Assembly: GCF_022009635.1 (NCBI RefSeq)
Contig: NZ_CP091716.1
Coordinates: 2,371,001 to 2,435,000 of the forward strand
Length of the DNA: 64,000 nt
Reading direction: 5' to 3'
From: Variovorax paradoxus
GTDB taxonomy: Bacteria > Pseudomonadota > Gammaproteobacteria > Burkholderiales > Burkholderiaceae_C
Of this stretch, positions 53,629-62,742 are shown one piece after another. Each line of letters opens with the position of its first letter. The stretch's first letter is position 1. A program made the position numbers and the translations under genes. The notes under the pieces were generated by a model that worked only from the letters and a program-made list of their open reading frames with translations, did not search any database and had not been told where the DNA came from.

Positions 53629-56600
53629 CTAGGCGGCTGGCTGTGGGGGGATCTCATGCTCCAAAGCGGCTTGCTTCTGAGCCTCGTTGAACACGGCCTC
53701 CTCCTCGTCTCGACCATGTGCCAATCGGTAGAGCACTGGAAGCACCAACAACGTCAGTGCCGTGGAGGAAAGAATCCCGCCAATCACCACAGTCGCGAGC
53801 GGTTGCTGCACCTCGGCCCCTGTGCCTGTCGCGATTGCCATCGGCACGAAGCCCAAAGACGCGACGAGTGCGGTCATGAGCACCGGGCGAAGGCGGGTGA
53901 GTGCTCCCTCGTGAATGGCGTGGTCCAACGACGCGCCCCCCTCGCGAAGGTTCCGGATGAAGGAAATCATCACCAGTCCGTTGAGAACGGCGACCCCCGA
54001 TAGCGCAATGAACCCGACGGCCGCGGTGATCGACAGCGGGATGTCACGCAACCACAACGCCAGAATGCCGCCGGTGAGCGCAAACGGAATGCCGGTGAAC
54101 ACGATCAACCCGTCCTTCATGTTGCCGAACATCGCGAACAGCAGCGTGAAGACCAGCAGCAATGCGACAGGCACGACGATTTGCAAGCGCTTGGTGGCGG
54201 ACTGAAGGTTCTCGAACTGGCCGCCCCAGGTGGTCCAATAGCCGGTCGGGACCTTCACCTGCGAATCAAGTGCGCCCGCCGCTTCACTGACGAAGGACCC
54301 GAGATCGCGACCGCGTACGTTGGCGCTGACGACGATGCGGCGTTTCCCATCCTCTCGACTCACCTGGTTGGGGCCTGGCGCCAGTTCCAGCGTGGCGACC
54401 TCGCCCAACGGAATGAAGTTCACGCGCGCAGCGTTTGCTCCAGCGCCGGCAACGGACGTGGCCCCGACGACGTCGGCTGCAGCCGAACTGGCGGGCAGCG
54501 CGATAGGAAGGCGCTTGATCGCCTCGAGGTCACCCCTCACGTTGTCGGGCAGCCTCACAACAATGTCGAAGCGTCTATCTCCCTCAAAGAGGGTGCCGGC
54601 ATTGCGCCCACCGATGGCCGTGGCGATGGTGTCCTGCACATCCGCGATGTTCAGCCCATAGCGCGTGGCCTTGTCTCGATCGATGTTGACGGTCAGCATC
54701 GGCAGACCTGTTGTTTGTTCCACGTTGACCTCGGCCGCGCCTGAGATCGATTTCAAAACGCCTTCGATCTCGCGCGCCGTCTTGTTCAGTACATCCATGT
54801 CGTCGCCAAACACCTTCACGGCAACGTCGGCCCGTACGCCCGAAACCAGTTCATTGAAGCGCAACTGGATGGGCTGGGAGAACTCGTAGTTGTTGCCGGG
54901 AATCTTGGACACTTCCTTCTGCACCGCCTGGACAACTTCCTGACGCGTGCGCCTTGGCTCCGGCCATTGATCTACCGGCTTCAGCATCACATACGCATCC
55001 GAGATGTTCGGCGGCATGGGATCGGAGGCGATCTCCGCAGTGCCTGTGCGCGCAAAGATTCGATCGATCTCCGGAAACTTCTCCTTGAGCGTGCGTTCCA
55101 GTTGCTGCTGCATCTGTACCGACTGGCTCAGGCTCGTTCCGGGAATGCGCAACGCCTGCACGGCAAAATCACCCTCGTTCAAGTTCGGGATGAACTCGCT
55201 GCCCAGCCGGGTCGCCAGCAAGCCGGCGAGGACCACTGCGATGCCGGCGACTGTGAGAACCACCGCCTTGGCCTCGAGCACGCGTACCAGCAGCGGCTCG
55301 TACGCCTTCTTGGCCCAGCCCATCAGGCGGTTTTCCTTCTCCGAAACCTTCTTTCCGATGAACAGTGCAACGGCCGCGGGAATGAACGTGACTGACAGAA
55401 TCATCGCGCCGAGCAAGGCGATCACAACGGTGAGGGCCATCGGATGGAACATCTTCCCTTCGACGCCGGTGAGCGCGAAGATGGGCAGATAGACGATCAT
55501 GATGATCAGTTGCCCGAAGAGCAGCGCGCGGCGAGCCTCCTGAGAAGCGGCGAAGACTTCGTGGAAGCGTTCCTTGCGGGTCAGTGGTCGCCCGTGCCTG
55601 TGCTGAGCATGAGCCAACCTGCGCACGCAGTTCTCCACGATCACGACTGCCCCATCGATGATGATGCCGAAGTCGAGCGCACCCAGACTCATCAGGTTGG
55701 CGCTGACCTTCTGATTGACCATGCCAGTGAAGGTGAAAAGCATCGACAGCGGAATCACCATCGCCGTGATCACCGCGGCGCGCATGTTCCCCAGGAACAG
55801 GAAGAGGACCACGATCACGAGCACAGCGCCTTCCAGCAGGTTCTTTTTGACCGTTGCGATCGCCTTGTCGACGAGCACGGTCCGGTCGTAGACGGTGATA
55901 GCTTCGACGCCTTCAGGAAGCGTGCGGTTGATGTCCGCCATCTTTTTCGCGACTGCCTGCGAGACGATGCGACTGTTTTCGCCGATCAACATGAAAACGG
56001 TGCCCAGCACCACCTCACGGCCGTTGTCGGTCGCAGCACCTGTGCGCAGTTCCTTCCCGATCCCGACCTCCGCGACGTCGCGCACGCGGACCGGCGTGCT
56101 TCCGTTGCTTGAAAGAATGATGTTGCGCAGATCCTCCACGCCTCGCGCCTGGCCAGGCGCTCGAATGAGGTACTGCTCGCCGCGACGTTCGATGTAGCCC
56201 GCGCCAACGTTTGTGTTGTTGCGCTCCAGCGCCTTGACCACGTCCGCCATCGACAGCCCATACGCGGACAGCTTCTCTGGAATGGGGGCAATCTGGTATT
56301 GCTTCTCATAGCCACCGATGGAATTGATTTCGGTGACGCCAGCCACGTTGCGCAGCTGCGGCTTGATGATCCAGTCCTGAATCTCTCTCAGATCCGTCGA
56401 GGTGTACGGAGTGCCATCGGGTTTTTTCGCCCCGTCTTTCGCTTCCACCGTCCAAAGGTAGATTTCCCCAAGGCCCGTGGAAATGGGGCCTACCTGCGGA
56501 TGGACGCCCTCAGGCATCTCACCGCTTGCAGATTGGAGGCGCTCGTTGACGAGCTGGCGCGCAAAGTAGACGTCGGTTCCGTCCTTGAAGATCACGGTGA

Positions 56601-56877
56601 CCTGCGAGAGACCATAGCGCGACAGCGAGCGTGTCTGGAGCAGCCCAGGCAGCCCGGCCATGACGGTCTCGATAGGGAAGGTCACGCGCTGTTCCGTTTC
56701 CAGCGGTGAATACCCGGGAGCACCTGTATTGATCTGGACCTGGACATTGGTAATGTCCGGGACAGCGTCAATCGGTAGCTTTTGGTAGTTGTATACGCCA
56801 AGGCCTGCCATGGCCACCACGGCCAGCAGGATCAGCCATCGTTGTTCGATGGCGAAGCGAATGATGCGTTCAAACAT
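53629..56877 (-). CDS. czcA: CzcA-type HME-RND efflux pump, inner membrane subunit (second operon)
   Basis: A 1082-residue proton-driven pump with 12 helices. The helix-4 region LMSLGALDFGIIIDGAVVIVENCVRRLAH keeps the classical DFG...DG...EN pattern of Zn/Co/Cd pumps, unlike the first operon. Other segments: DAVPDITNVQVQINTGAPGYSPLE near the N-terminus and GASLDHAIHEGALTRLRPVLMTALVASLGF. An Ala/Val-rich insert (SSAAADVVGATSVAGAGANAA) lies in the second periplasmic loop. It works with CzcB2 and CzcC2 encoded just upstream. Confidence 0.93.
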   Translation of the reverse strand: MFERIIRFAIEQRWLILLAVVAMAGLGVYNYQKLPIDAVPDITNVQVQINTGAPGYSPLETEQRVTFPIETVMAGLPGLLQTRSLSRYGLSQVTVIFKDGTDVYFARQLVNERLQSASGEMPEGVHPQVGPISTGLGEIYLWTVEAKDGAKKPDGTPYTSTDLREIQDWIIKPQLRNVAGVTEINSIGGYEKQYQIAPIPEKLSAYGLSMADVVKALERNNTNVGAGYIERRGEQYLIRAPGQARGVEDLRNIILSSNGSTPVRVRDVAEVGIGKELRTGAATDNGREVVLGTVFMLIGENSRIVSQAVAKKMADINRTLPEGVEAITVYDRTVLVDKAIATVKKNLLEGAVLVIVVLFLFLGNMRAAVITAMVIPLSMLFTFTGMVNQKVSANLMSLGALDFGIIIDGAVVIVENCVRRLAHAQHRHGRPLTRKERFHEVFAASQEARRALLFGQLIIMIVYLPIFALTGVEGKMFHPMALTVVIALLGAMILSVTFIPAAVALFIGKKVSEKENRLMGWAKKAYEPLLVRVLEAKAVVLTVAGIAVVLAGLLATRLGSEFIPNLNEGDFAVQALRIPGTSLSQSVQMQQQLERTLKEKFPEIDRIFARTGTAEIASDPMPPNISDAYVMLKPVDQWPEPRRTRQEVVQAVQKEVSKIPGNNYEFSQPIQLRFNELVSGVRADVAVKVFGDDMDVLNKTAREIEGVLKSISGAAEVNVEQTTGLPMLTVNIDRDKATRYGLNIADVQDTIATAIGGRNAGTLFEGDRRFDIVVRLPDNVRGDLEAIKRLPIALPASSAAADVVGATSVAGAGANAARVNFIPLGEVATLELAPGPNQVSREDGKRRIVVSANVRGRDLGSFVSEAAGALDSQVKVPTGYWTTWGGQFENLQSATKRLQIVVPVALLLVFTLLFAMFGNMKDGLIVFTGIPFALTGGILALWLRDIPLSITAAVGFIALSGVAVLNGLVMISFIRNLREGGASLDHAIHEGALTRLRPVLMTALVASLGFVPMAIATGTGAEVQQPLATVVIGGILSSTALTLLVLPVLYRLAHGRDEEEAVFNEAQKQAALEHEIPPQPAA

Positions 56878-56889
56878 GCGTTTTTCGCC

Positions 56890-58485
56890 TCAATGCGTAT
56901 GGGTCGCAGAGCCCTTGCCCTGCTCGGATTTCACGACGAAGCTGCCCGCGGCAGCGTACTTCGCGCCCGCCTTCAAGCCACTCACGATTTCCACACGCTT
57001 GCCATCCGTACGGCCGATCTGCACAGGCTGCGGCACGAATCCACCAGGGACCTTGAGGAACACGACAGGTTTGTCCTCGATGGTCTGCAGAGCGGAGGAG
57101 GCGACGGTCACGGGCGAGATGACTTCACTGGCGAGGACTTCAACGCTAACGAAGAGCCCTGGTCGCCAGGCGCCTTGCGGATTGGGCAACACCACGCGAG
57201 CACGCGCAGTACGAGTCTGCTCGCCGATCAAAGAGCCGACGTAGGCGACGGTGCCGTTGGTCGTTGCGTCGAAGGCGCCAGATCGCACCACGACACGCTC
57301 ACCCACGCGCACCTGCTGAAGGTCGCGTGCGGGAACGTTCATCTCGGCCCACACATTGGACAGGTCGGAGATGGTGAACACGCTCGCGTCTTCCTTGACT
57401 GATTCACCCAGGGCGATGTGCTTCTCCACGACCATGCCGTCGAAGGGTGCGCGCAGCTCGAAGCGCCCCAGAGAACTGCTGCTGGTCGACGCACCGACGG
57501 TCAGCAGTTTTTGCGTCGCATTGGCCACGCTGATCTCTGCCTCACGAAGCGCTTGCTGGGCCTGGAGGACATCCTGCTCCGGTGAAATCTTCTGCTCCCA
57601 GAGCGATTTTTCGCGGTCGTAGGTGGTCTTGGCGAGCTCGCGCCGCCGCTGCGCAGCCTGAAGTTCAGAGCGGGTCTCGGAGATCGCGGCGCTGGAAACG
57701 ACTGCCAGTACCTGCCCCTTCTTGACACGTTCCCCGAGGTTTGCACTGACGCTGTCAACGACGCCGGCGACCCGCGGGACGATGTGCGCAGTGCGGTCCT
57801 CGTTGAAGCGGATCTCGCCCGGGAACTGGAGCCCACTGCGAATCGATTCCGGTGCACTGGTATCGAGCGTGATGCTCGATGCCTTGATCTGGGCGTCGGT
57901 CATGTTGACCTTGCCCTCTTGCTGATTGAACGTGAACAGGTACGGTTCTTTCGGCGTCTGCACGGCGATCGTGGCTTCGAAGATGTGAGGCTCTGCCACC
58001 GTCTGCTGACTCGTCAGAACGCCTGCGACCGGCGCCAGCTTGACTTCTTGCTGGTCGCCGTTCGGGCGATTCAACGTCACCGTTACCTCGGCGTCAGTCG
58101 GCGCGATCGGCTTTTCCTTGTCATAGAGCCAGGCTTTGAACCTTGGCTCGCCGTTCTCCTCGGCGAGCTTCAGCTCGATGCTGAAATCGCCTTCGGTGAA
58201 ACGCTGCCCGCCGTTGGGTCCCTTGGGTGCGGACGCCTCTTCGTGTCCGCCTTCTTCGGATTTGCCATGCCCATGGCCGTCGTCCTCGGCGCTCTTGCCG
58301 TGACCGTGCCCATCCTCGCCTTTGGCCGTTTCCTCGGCATGGCCACCGCCCTCGACCGCTTTCTTGGATGAGCCACCGCGCAAGATGAGCGCACCTGCGG
58401 CCGCACCGACGATGAGGAGAAAAATGATGATGAAAAGCTGCTTGCGCCCGGGCTTGCCGAGCGTCGACTGCCAAGAGTTGGCCAT
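56890..58485 (-). CDS. czcB: CzcB-type membrane fusion protein with His-rich N-terminus (second operon)
   Basis: A 531-residue adaptor with one N-terminal membrane helix (LFIIIFLLIVGAAAGALIL). A His/Gly/Glu-rich stretch at about 45-80 (GHGHGKSAEDDGHGHGKSEE) and an additional beta domain follow. Then come the lipoyl/coiled-coil hairpin (TAHIVPRVAGVVDSVSANLGERV) and beta-barrel. The His-rich region probably binds metal before transfer to CzcA. This is longer than the first operon's CzcB (405 residues) because of the N-terminal additions. It lies 12 bases before czcA2. Confidence 0.92.
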   Translation of the reverse strand: MANSWQSTLGKPGRKQLFIIIFLLIVGAAAGALILRGGSSKKAVEGGGHAEETAKGEDGHGHGKSAEDDGHGHGKSEEGGHEEASAPKGPNGGQRFTEGDFSIELKLAEENGEPRFKAWLYDKEKPIAPTDAEVTVTLNRPNGDQQEVKLAPVAGVLTSQQTVAEPHIFEATIAVQTPKEPYLFTFNQQEGKVNMTDAQIKASSITLDTSAPESIRSGLQFPGEIRFNEDRTAHIVPRVAGVVDSVSANLGERVKKGQVLAVVSSAAISETRSELQAAQRRRELAKTTYDREKSLWEQKISPEQDVLQAQQALREAEISVANATQKLLTVGASTSSSSLGRFELRAPFDGMVVEKHIALGESVKEDASVFTISDLSNVWAEMNVPARDLQQVRVGERVVVRSGAFDATTNGTVAYVGSLIGEQTRTARARVVLPNPQGAWRPGLFVSVEVLASEVISPVTVASSALQTIEDKPVVFLKVPGGFVPQPVQIGRTDGKRVEIVSGLKAGAKYAAAGSFVVKSEQGKGSATHTH

Positions 58486-58494
58486 GATCGGTCC

Positions 58495-59799
58495 TTAAGG
58501 ATTGGAGACGGGAGAGCCGCTTGCAGCGGCGGGGCCGCCAAGCAGGCGGTCCAGATCAGTGATGGAGCGATGCAGCTCGGACAGCGACCTCAGGTACTGC
58601 GAACGTGCCTGTAGCAACGTACGCTGCGCGTCGAGGGCATCCAGATAGCTGAACTTGCCCAGTTCGAAACCTTTGGTGGCCGCGTCAAACGCAGTCTGTG
58701 CGCCCGGCAGGATGTCCGACTGGAGTGCCTCGACCTCGGCCAGGGTGGTGACGTATCGCTGGCGCGCGCCGCCTACGTCAGCACGCAGCCTGAGTTCGAG
58801 CGCACGAGCGTCCTCTTCCGCCTTGTCCTGACGTCGAAGCGCCTCCGTGATGTTTCCCCGATTGGTGTCGAAGATGGGCAATGGCACGGAGATACCCACG
58901 ACCGCCTGGCTGCGCCCGACTTCCCGGGAACGCATCGTTCCTGCATTCAGGGTGATGTCCGGAATGCGCTTGGCCTTCTCAAGTTCCGAGAGAGCGCCGT
59001 ATCGCTTTACTTCCAGACGTGCCTGCCGCATGGAGGGCGCGCTCGTGATCCGATCCTCGATGGTCTCCTGGGCCTGCGGCTTGGGAATCTGCAGCGCATT
59101 GCCGTCGACCGCGTCGAACACCACGGTCGGTCCCGTCAACGCACGAAGCTGATAGAGGTTTGTCTGCAGCTCACCACGCGCCTGGACCAGTTCCAGTCGG
59201 ACATTGGCTTCCGCGACCTTCGCTTTCGTCTCCTCGACCGGAGATACCTTGCCTGCAGTGACGCGCTTGCCGGCCGTCTCGCTGCCGGTACGTGCAAGTT
59301 CAAGCGATGCTTGCGCCAGTCGCACACGGTCCTGCGAGATCAGGGTGGCGAAGAATGCAGCCGTCACATTCGCCCGAATGTCTGCGTATTTTGTCTCGAG
59401 CTGCGCGCGCGCGACGTCGATGGCACGCTCTGCCGCCTCGATACGTGCGCCCCGCTTGCCGCCAAGTTCGAATGGCTGGCTCAGCAGTACTGTGGTCGTG
59501 CGTGTGTCGCGCCGTACATCTTCGACCTCGACGCTCAGCGTGGGGTTCTGAAAAACCCCGGCCTGGACACGTGCACCTTCCATCGCTTCGACCTCGCGTC
59601 GCGAGGAAGCAATCTCGGGATTTCCATCCAGGGCGATCTGAATCGCGGCCGCCAACGTAAGGGGCGGAGAAGATGGGACAACAGGCAAAGAAGCCTGATT
59701 CGGCACAGGGGGCGTACCCAAGCTGCTGCCTTGAGCGAACGCACTGCCGCCCGCGAATGCCGTAAGCGCAAGCGCGAACGGCACGATAAACCTGCACAT
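58495..59799 (-). CDS. czcC: CzcC-type outer membrane efflux protein (second operon)
   Basis: A 434-residue TolC-like channel with a signal peptide (FALALTAFAGGSAFAQGS). Two outer-membrane-efflux repeats follow (LTLAAAIQIALDGNPEIASSRREVE and QDKAEEDARALELRLRADVG). It lies nine bases before czcB2. Confidence 0.92.
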   Translation of the reverse strand: MCRFIVPFALALTAFAGGSAFAQGSSLGTPPVPNQASLPVVPSSPPLTLAAAIQIALDGNPEIASSRREVEAMEGARVQAGVFQNPTLSVEVEDVRRDTRTTTVLLSQPFELGGKRGARIEAAERAIDVARAQLETKYADIRANVTAAFFATLISQDRVRLAQASLELARTGSETAGKRVTAGKVSPVEETKAKVAEANVRLELVQARGELQTNLYQLRALTGPTVVFDAVDGNALQIPKPQAQETIEDRITSAPSMRQARLEVKRYGALSELEKAKRIPDITLNAGTMRSREVGRSQAVVGISVPLPIFDTNRGNITEALRRQDKAEEDARALELRLRADVGGARQRYVTTLAEVEALQSDILPGAQTAFDAATKGFELGKFSYLDALDAQRTLLQARSQYLRSLSELHRSITDLDRLLGGPAAASGSPVSNP

Positions 59800-59894
59800 C
59801 GAATTCTCCAGTCAAAGGAACGAGACAAGGGAATCCGGCGCGATCGTCAGAACATCGTTTGTGAGCGAAAAAGTAAAGACAGAGGCGCGCCGGG

Positions 59895-60260
59895 TCAAGC
59901 GGCGCGTATCCATTTCGGGCGATCGATGTCCTCGTCGACCCTGAAGTTGTAGGGCTTGGACGTTGCTCCTACAAAGGAGAGACCCTGAGGACCCACGAAA
60001 GACGTGTCCAAGGCTGCTCCAAACTGAGCTACACCGGTCTGACAGTAGCTGCAGTCGTCGTGTTCAAGAAATATGGGCTTGTCCGCCAGATCGGCTTCTT
60101 GTTGCGCGAGGTCCAAGGGATCAGCCTGATGCTGATGGTCATGGTGCCCGATATGAAACGAAGCTGGCGCAGTCTCGTGCTCGCAATAGGTCGCGACCGC
60201 CGCCCAAGTGAACTGGGTGGGCAGCAAAAGCATCAAAACGACGAGTAAGCAGCGGACCAT
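59895..60260 (-). CDS. czcI: CzcI-like periplasmic protein (second operon)
   Basis: A 121-residue secreted protein with signal peptide LLVVLMLLLPTQFTWAAVA. It has the same pattern as the first CzcI: a cysteine soon after cleavage (ATYCEHE), a HIGHHDHQHQ cluster and a DDCSYCQ motif. It is first in the second czc operon. A perfect CzcR-like dyad lies about 160 bases upstream. Confidence 0.82.
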   Translation of the reverse strand: MVRCLLVVLMLLLPTQFTWAAVATYCEHETAPASFHIGHHDHQHQADPLDLAQQEADLADKPIFLEHDDCSYCQTGVAQFGAALDTSFVGPQGLSFVGATSKPYNFRVDEDIDRPKWIRAA

Positions 60261-60419
60261 CGAAGAATTTTATATATGCAGCATGAAGGCGCACACGACT
60301 CAGGGTCACCAGGACCTGGAACGTGCAGTGTGTCAGTGAAGCGCGAAGGGATACAAGGGCAAGCATGGATTTGCGACCGCGATCCTATAAGCCATTTTGC
60401 CAACAACGCGAACTTCAAG

Positions 60420-60435
60420 ATTACATTGCTGTAAT
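60420..60435 (-). promoter_or_regulatory. Perfect CzcR-like box upstream of the second czc operon
   Basis: ATTACA-TTGC-TGTAAT is a 6-4-6 perfect dyad with the same half-sites and spacing as the one between eptA and czcR. Confidence 0.6.
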
Positions 60436-60494
60436 TTTCTCTCCGTTCCCGTCGGCGGCGTATGCGGCGGGGTGGCTTCAGTCCAAGCCGGACC

Positions 60495-60812
60495 AGTGCA
60501 GGCTCCTAGCCAGGATACGCTAGCTGACACGCGCAGCTTGCTACGGCCCCGGCTCGATAAGAAGGTCGGTCCATCGTCGAACCAGACGTGCAGCGCGTCC
60601 TCTGGAGTTTGGTGTCGTCGGAGCGAAGCCGAGATTGCCCTGAGCATTCGAGCACCAGAGCACTCAGGCGGAGCCTTCCGGCGGTTTTTCAAACTTCATA
60701 CTTGAGAAGTCAACCTTGCCGACCGCACTCGCGCCCCCTGCGGTTCATGCGGCTGACGAGGATGGGGTTATGAATGCAGTGAACCAACTCTCCTTCGGCA
60801 CCGTCGCCGACC
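60495..60812 (+). pseudogene. Decayed copy of the ERxCC gene and start of its merR-type gene
   Basis: Bases here align by eye with about 24800-25165. Matching pieces include the region coding for LSIRAPEESG (here LSIRAPEHSG) and the following regulator start (ATG at 60770, MNAVNQLSFGTVA against MNAVNHLSIGTVA). An internal deletion of about 40 bases and frame loss break the first gene. The second ends within 15 codons, where similarity stops. It shows that the module existed in a second copy here. Confidence 0.8.
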
Positions 60813-60875
60813 ATCAGCCAGTTTCGACGTGCGGCTTGGGCGGCATGACATGGGAAGCTCCTTGCGCACTGGCCG

Positions 60876-61130
60876 TCAAGGCTTGTCGGGGTCGGTTTTT
60901 CGGTCACCCGACGCCACCTCGTTTTCGCGAGGCTTGGAGCCCATGTCCTTGCTGTTGTCTCGCATGCCCTTCATCATGAAGAGCATCGCTGCAGGGCAGA
61001 TGAGCACCAGCAGGAACGGTGCAATGGCCTGGATGAAGGCCCGCGCCTCGGGCAGCGCGGCATACGCCACCAGGAGGCCAGCGCCCAACCCAACGGCGAC
61101 CTTGATCATTGTCCGCATATCGCATTTCAT
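60876..61130 (-). CDS. DUF2933-type small membrane protein
   Basis: An 84-residue protein with two hydrophobic helices (IKVAVGLGAGLLVAYAALP and APFLLVLICPAAMLFMMKGM) and a charged tail. The LLVLICPAAMLFMMK segment is typical of DUF2933 proteins, which are found in copper and other metal resistance clusters. The function is unknown. It is the last gene of the cus-related set on this strand, 42 bases after the P-II-like gene. Confidence 0.72.
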   Translation of the reverse strand: MKCDMRTMIKVAVGLGAGLLVAYAALPEARAFIQAIAPFLLVLICPAAMLFMMKGMRDNSKDMGSKPRENEVASGDRKTDPDKP

Positions 61131-61172
61131 GGCATTGATCCTTTCAGAGCGCGTACTTCGCGGAGGCGTTTG

Positions 61173-61502
61173 CTAGACCGATGGGGCCGGCAGGAACTCT
61201 GTTCCGGTACGCAGATGGAGAAACTTCTCGACGGGCATCACAGCCGCGATCCCGGCGCCGGGGACATCCGAGCCAGCGACTTCCAGCAAGGCATTGAGAA
61301 GCCCTTCCAGGTGCGATGCCTCCACGAAGATTTCGAGCTTCGTGTGCGCGCTGAGCAAGTCGCGGGAAAAGAAGTTCTTGTATTCGCCAAAGCCCTTGAC
61401 CTTGGTCAGCGTCAGACCACCAATGCCAATGCTCCTGAGCCTTCTCTCCAGCGCATCGACCGTCTCGGGCGGAACGATGGCAATGACGTAGCTGAATTTC
61501 AT
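61173..61502 (-). CDS. P-II-like protein of the cus cluster
   Basis: A 109-residue P-II-fold protein. It starts MKFSYVIAIVPPETVDALERRLRSIGIGGLTLTKVKGFGEY and has the helix-strand repeat typical of GlnB, but the T-loop (NFFSRDLLSAHTK) lacks the modified tyrosine. A longer reading upstream is not supported; the ATG at 61502 gives the family N-terminus. Together with the P-II-like protein in the first czc operon, this is the second such protein next to an RND metal pump here. The two are only distantly alike. Confidence 0.8.
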   Translation of the reverse strand: MKFSYVIAIVPPETVDALERRLRSIGIGGLTLTKVKGFGEYKNFFSRDLLSAHTKLEIFVEASHLEGLLNALLEVAGSDVPGAGIAAVMPVEKFLHLRTGTEFLPAPSV

Positions 61503-61790
61503 GATGACCTCGCTGCGTTGTGTGCGGCCTGACCGGCCGATGAACACGGTATGAAAAGTTCGCTCGGAACGGCAAAGCCGCACATGTGCCCATTTCAGGG
61601 GGCGCCTGGGCTGCAGGTCATTCGCGCGGCCTGCAGTGCAGCAAGATTCGCCATCACGATGGTTGGAGTGCCGCGCCAGCCGAGGATTCCCCGTGGCGCG
61701 CCCCATTTGTCAGAAGGAGTGCGACTACAGCAAGCGCCGACCAGCGACGGTTCGCTGTCGTCGCTGGCTTGCACGATGTCTTGTGTCCCT

Positions 61791-62249
61791 CTATTTGACC
61801 GAGGTCACCACGTAGCCGTCACCTTCTTTCTTGAACCCGACATGGACCTTCGCGCCCACGGCGAGCTTGTCGAACAGCATCTTGTCCTTGACGGCAAAGC
61901 CCATGGTCATCGCGGGCCACCCCAGGCTTTTGACGGGGCCGTGCGCAAGGGTGACCTTGCCCTGGGCCGCATCGAAGTCCCTCACCACCGCGTCAGCTTC
62001 ATGGGACGTGGACTTGGCTGCCTTGGTGCTTTTTGCGGGCATGTCTTTCATCATGTCCTTGCACTTCTTGGCATCCATGTCCTTCATGTCCATGCCTTTC
62101 ATGTCCATGTCCTTCATGCCCTTCATCTCCATGCAGTTCTGCATGCCTTTGTCCCCCATCTTCATGTTGCCCATGTCACCGGATTGGGCGAACGTGGCAG
62201 CAGAAAAAGACAAGGCAGCGATCAGCGTTGCGGTCGAAACGAATTTCAT
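61791..62249 (-). CDS. cusF: CusF-type copper-binding protein with Met-rich expansion
   Basis: A 152-residue periplasmic protein with a signal peptide (IAALSFSAATFAQSG). Residues about 24-70 form a Met/Lys/Asp-rich, repeat-like stretch (MKGMKDMDMKGMDMKDMD) with two cysteines (QNCMEM, KKCKDM). The C-terminal half is the CusF domain with GWPAMTMGF, whose Trp and two Met bind Cu(I)/Ag(I). CusF delivers copper or silver to the CusCBA pump, part of which is encoded at the right edge. The Met-rich arm is longer than in E. coli CusF and probably adds Cu(I) sites. Confidence 0.9.
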   Translation of the reverse strand: MKFVSTATLIAALSFSAATFAQSGDMGNMKMGDKGMQNCMEMKGMKDMDMKGMDMKDMDAKKCKDMMKDMPAKSTKAAKSTSHEADAVVRDFDAAQGKVTLAHGPVKSLGWPAMTMGFAVKDKMLFDKLAVGAKVHVGFKKEGDGYVVTSVK

Positions 62250-62359
62250 GATGTGTTTCCTATTTGAGACTGAGATGGGCCCGTTTTTTTCAGGCCCGGG
62301 TTAAGAGCGGCCCCTTTGGCAGCCGCGTCTGGAGTCATGTGCCGGTGTCCGGTTCAGAA

Positions 62360-62653
62360 TTACTTGGGTGTCCCTCCTTGCATGGGGAGTTGATGGGGGC
62401 GTGCCTCGCGGACATCGGCAAAGCGCTGCCCTGTTGTCTCCGCTCGGTCGAACGTCATGACGCCAGAGCCGCTGCCCTCGGCCGTGCTGCCGTCGTTGAT
62501 TTGCACGACGCCGCGCGGCTTGGCGTTCTTCAGGGACTCCGCCACGGTCTGGGGCCGGCTGTCGAACTGCGGGGCCGCCTCCTGCGATTGGCTTTGGGCG
62601 TAGGCGCCGGACAGCAGCAGGCTTGCGGCGATAAATACAAGGGTGTTCTTCAT
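62360..62653 (-). CDS. Small secreted protein of the cus cluster
   Basis: A 97-residue protein with a signal peptide (FIAASLLLSGAYAQSQSQE) and a short mature region (PRGVVQINDGSTAEGSGSGVMTFDRAETT). There are no cysteines or His clusters. I do not recognise the family. It lies between cusF and another small exported protein on the same strand and is probably cotranscribed. Confidence 0.6.
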   Translation of the reverse strand: MKNTLVFIAASLLLSGAYAQSQSQEAAPQFDSRPQTVAESLKNAKPRGVVQINDGSTAEGSGSGVMTFDRAETTGQRFADVREARPHQLPMQGGTPK

Positions 62654-62742
62654 TTCTGGGTCCTATTCAAAAAATGGGGTAAAGCGGACTCGGTGGGCTG
62701 ATGGCTCGCATCGCATCCGCGTCGAACGATTCGGTCAGGCGT

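Larger units (their letters stand above)
60261..60875. other. Gene-poor region upstream of czcI2
   Basis: These 615 bases contain the 60420 dyad and a decayed copy of the ERxCC/MerR gene pair (about 60495-60812), both listed separately. The remaining stretches (60261-60419 and 60813-60875) show no gene or motif I can support. Confidence 0.6.

Noticed and set aside
62250..62359. GGGCC/GGCCC inverted repeat as a terminator between cusF and its upstream gene
   Set aside because: The A-run lies in the loop rather than as a T-run after the stem, so it does not meet intrinsic terminator criteria in either direction.
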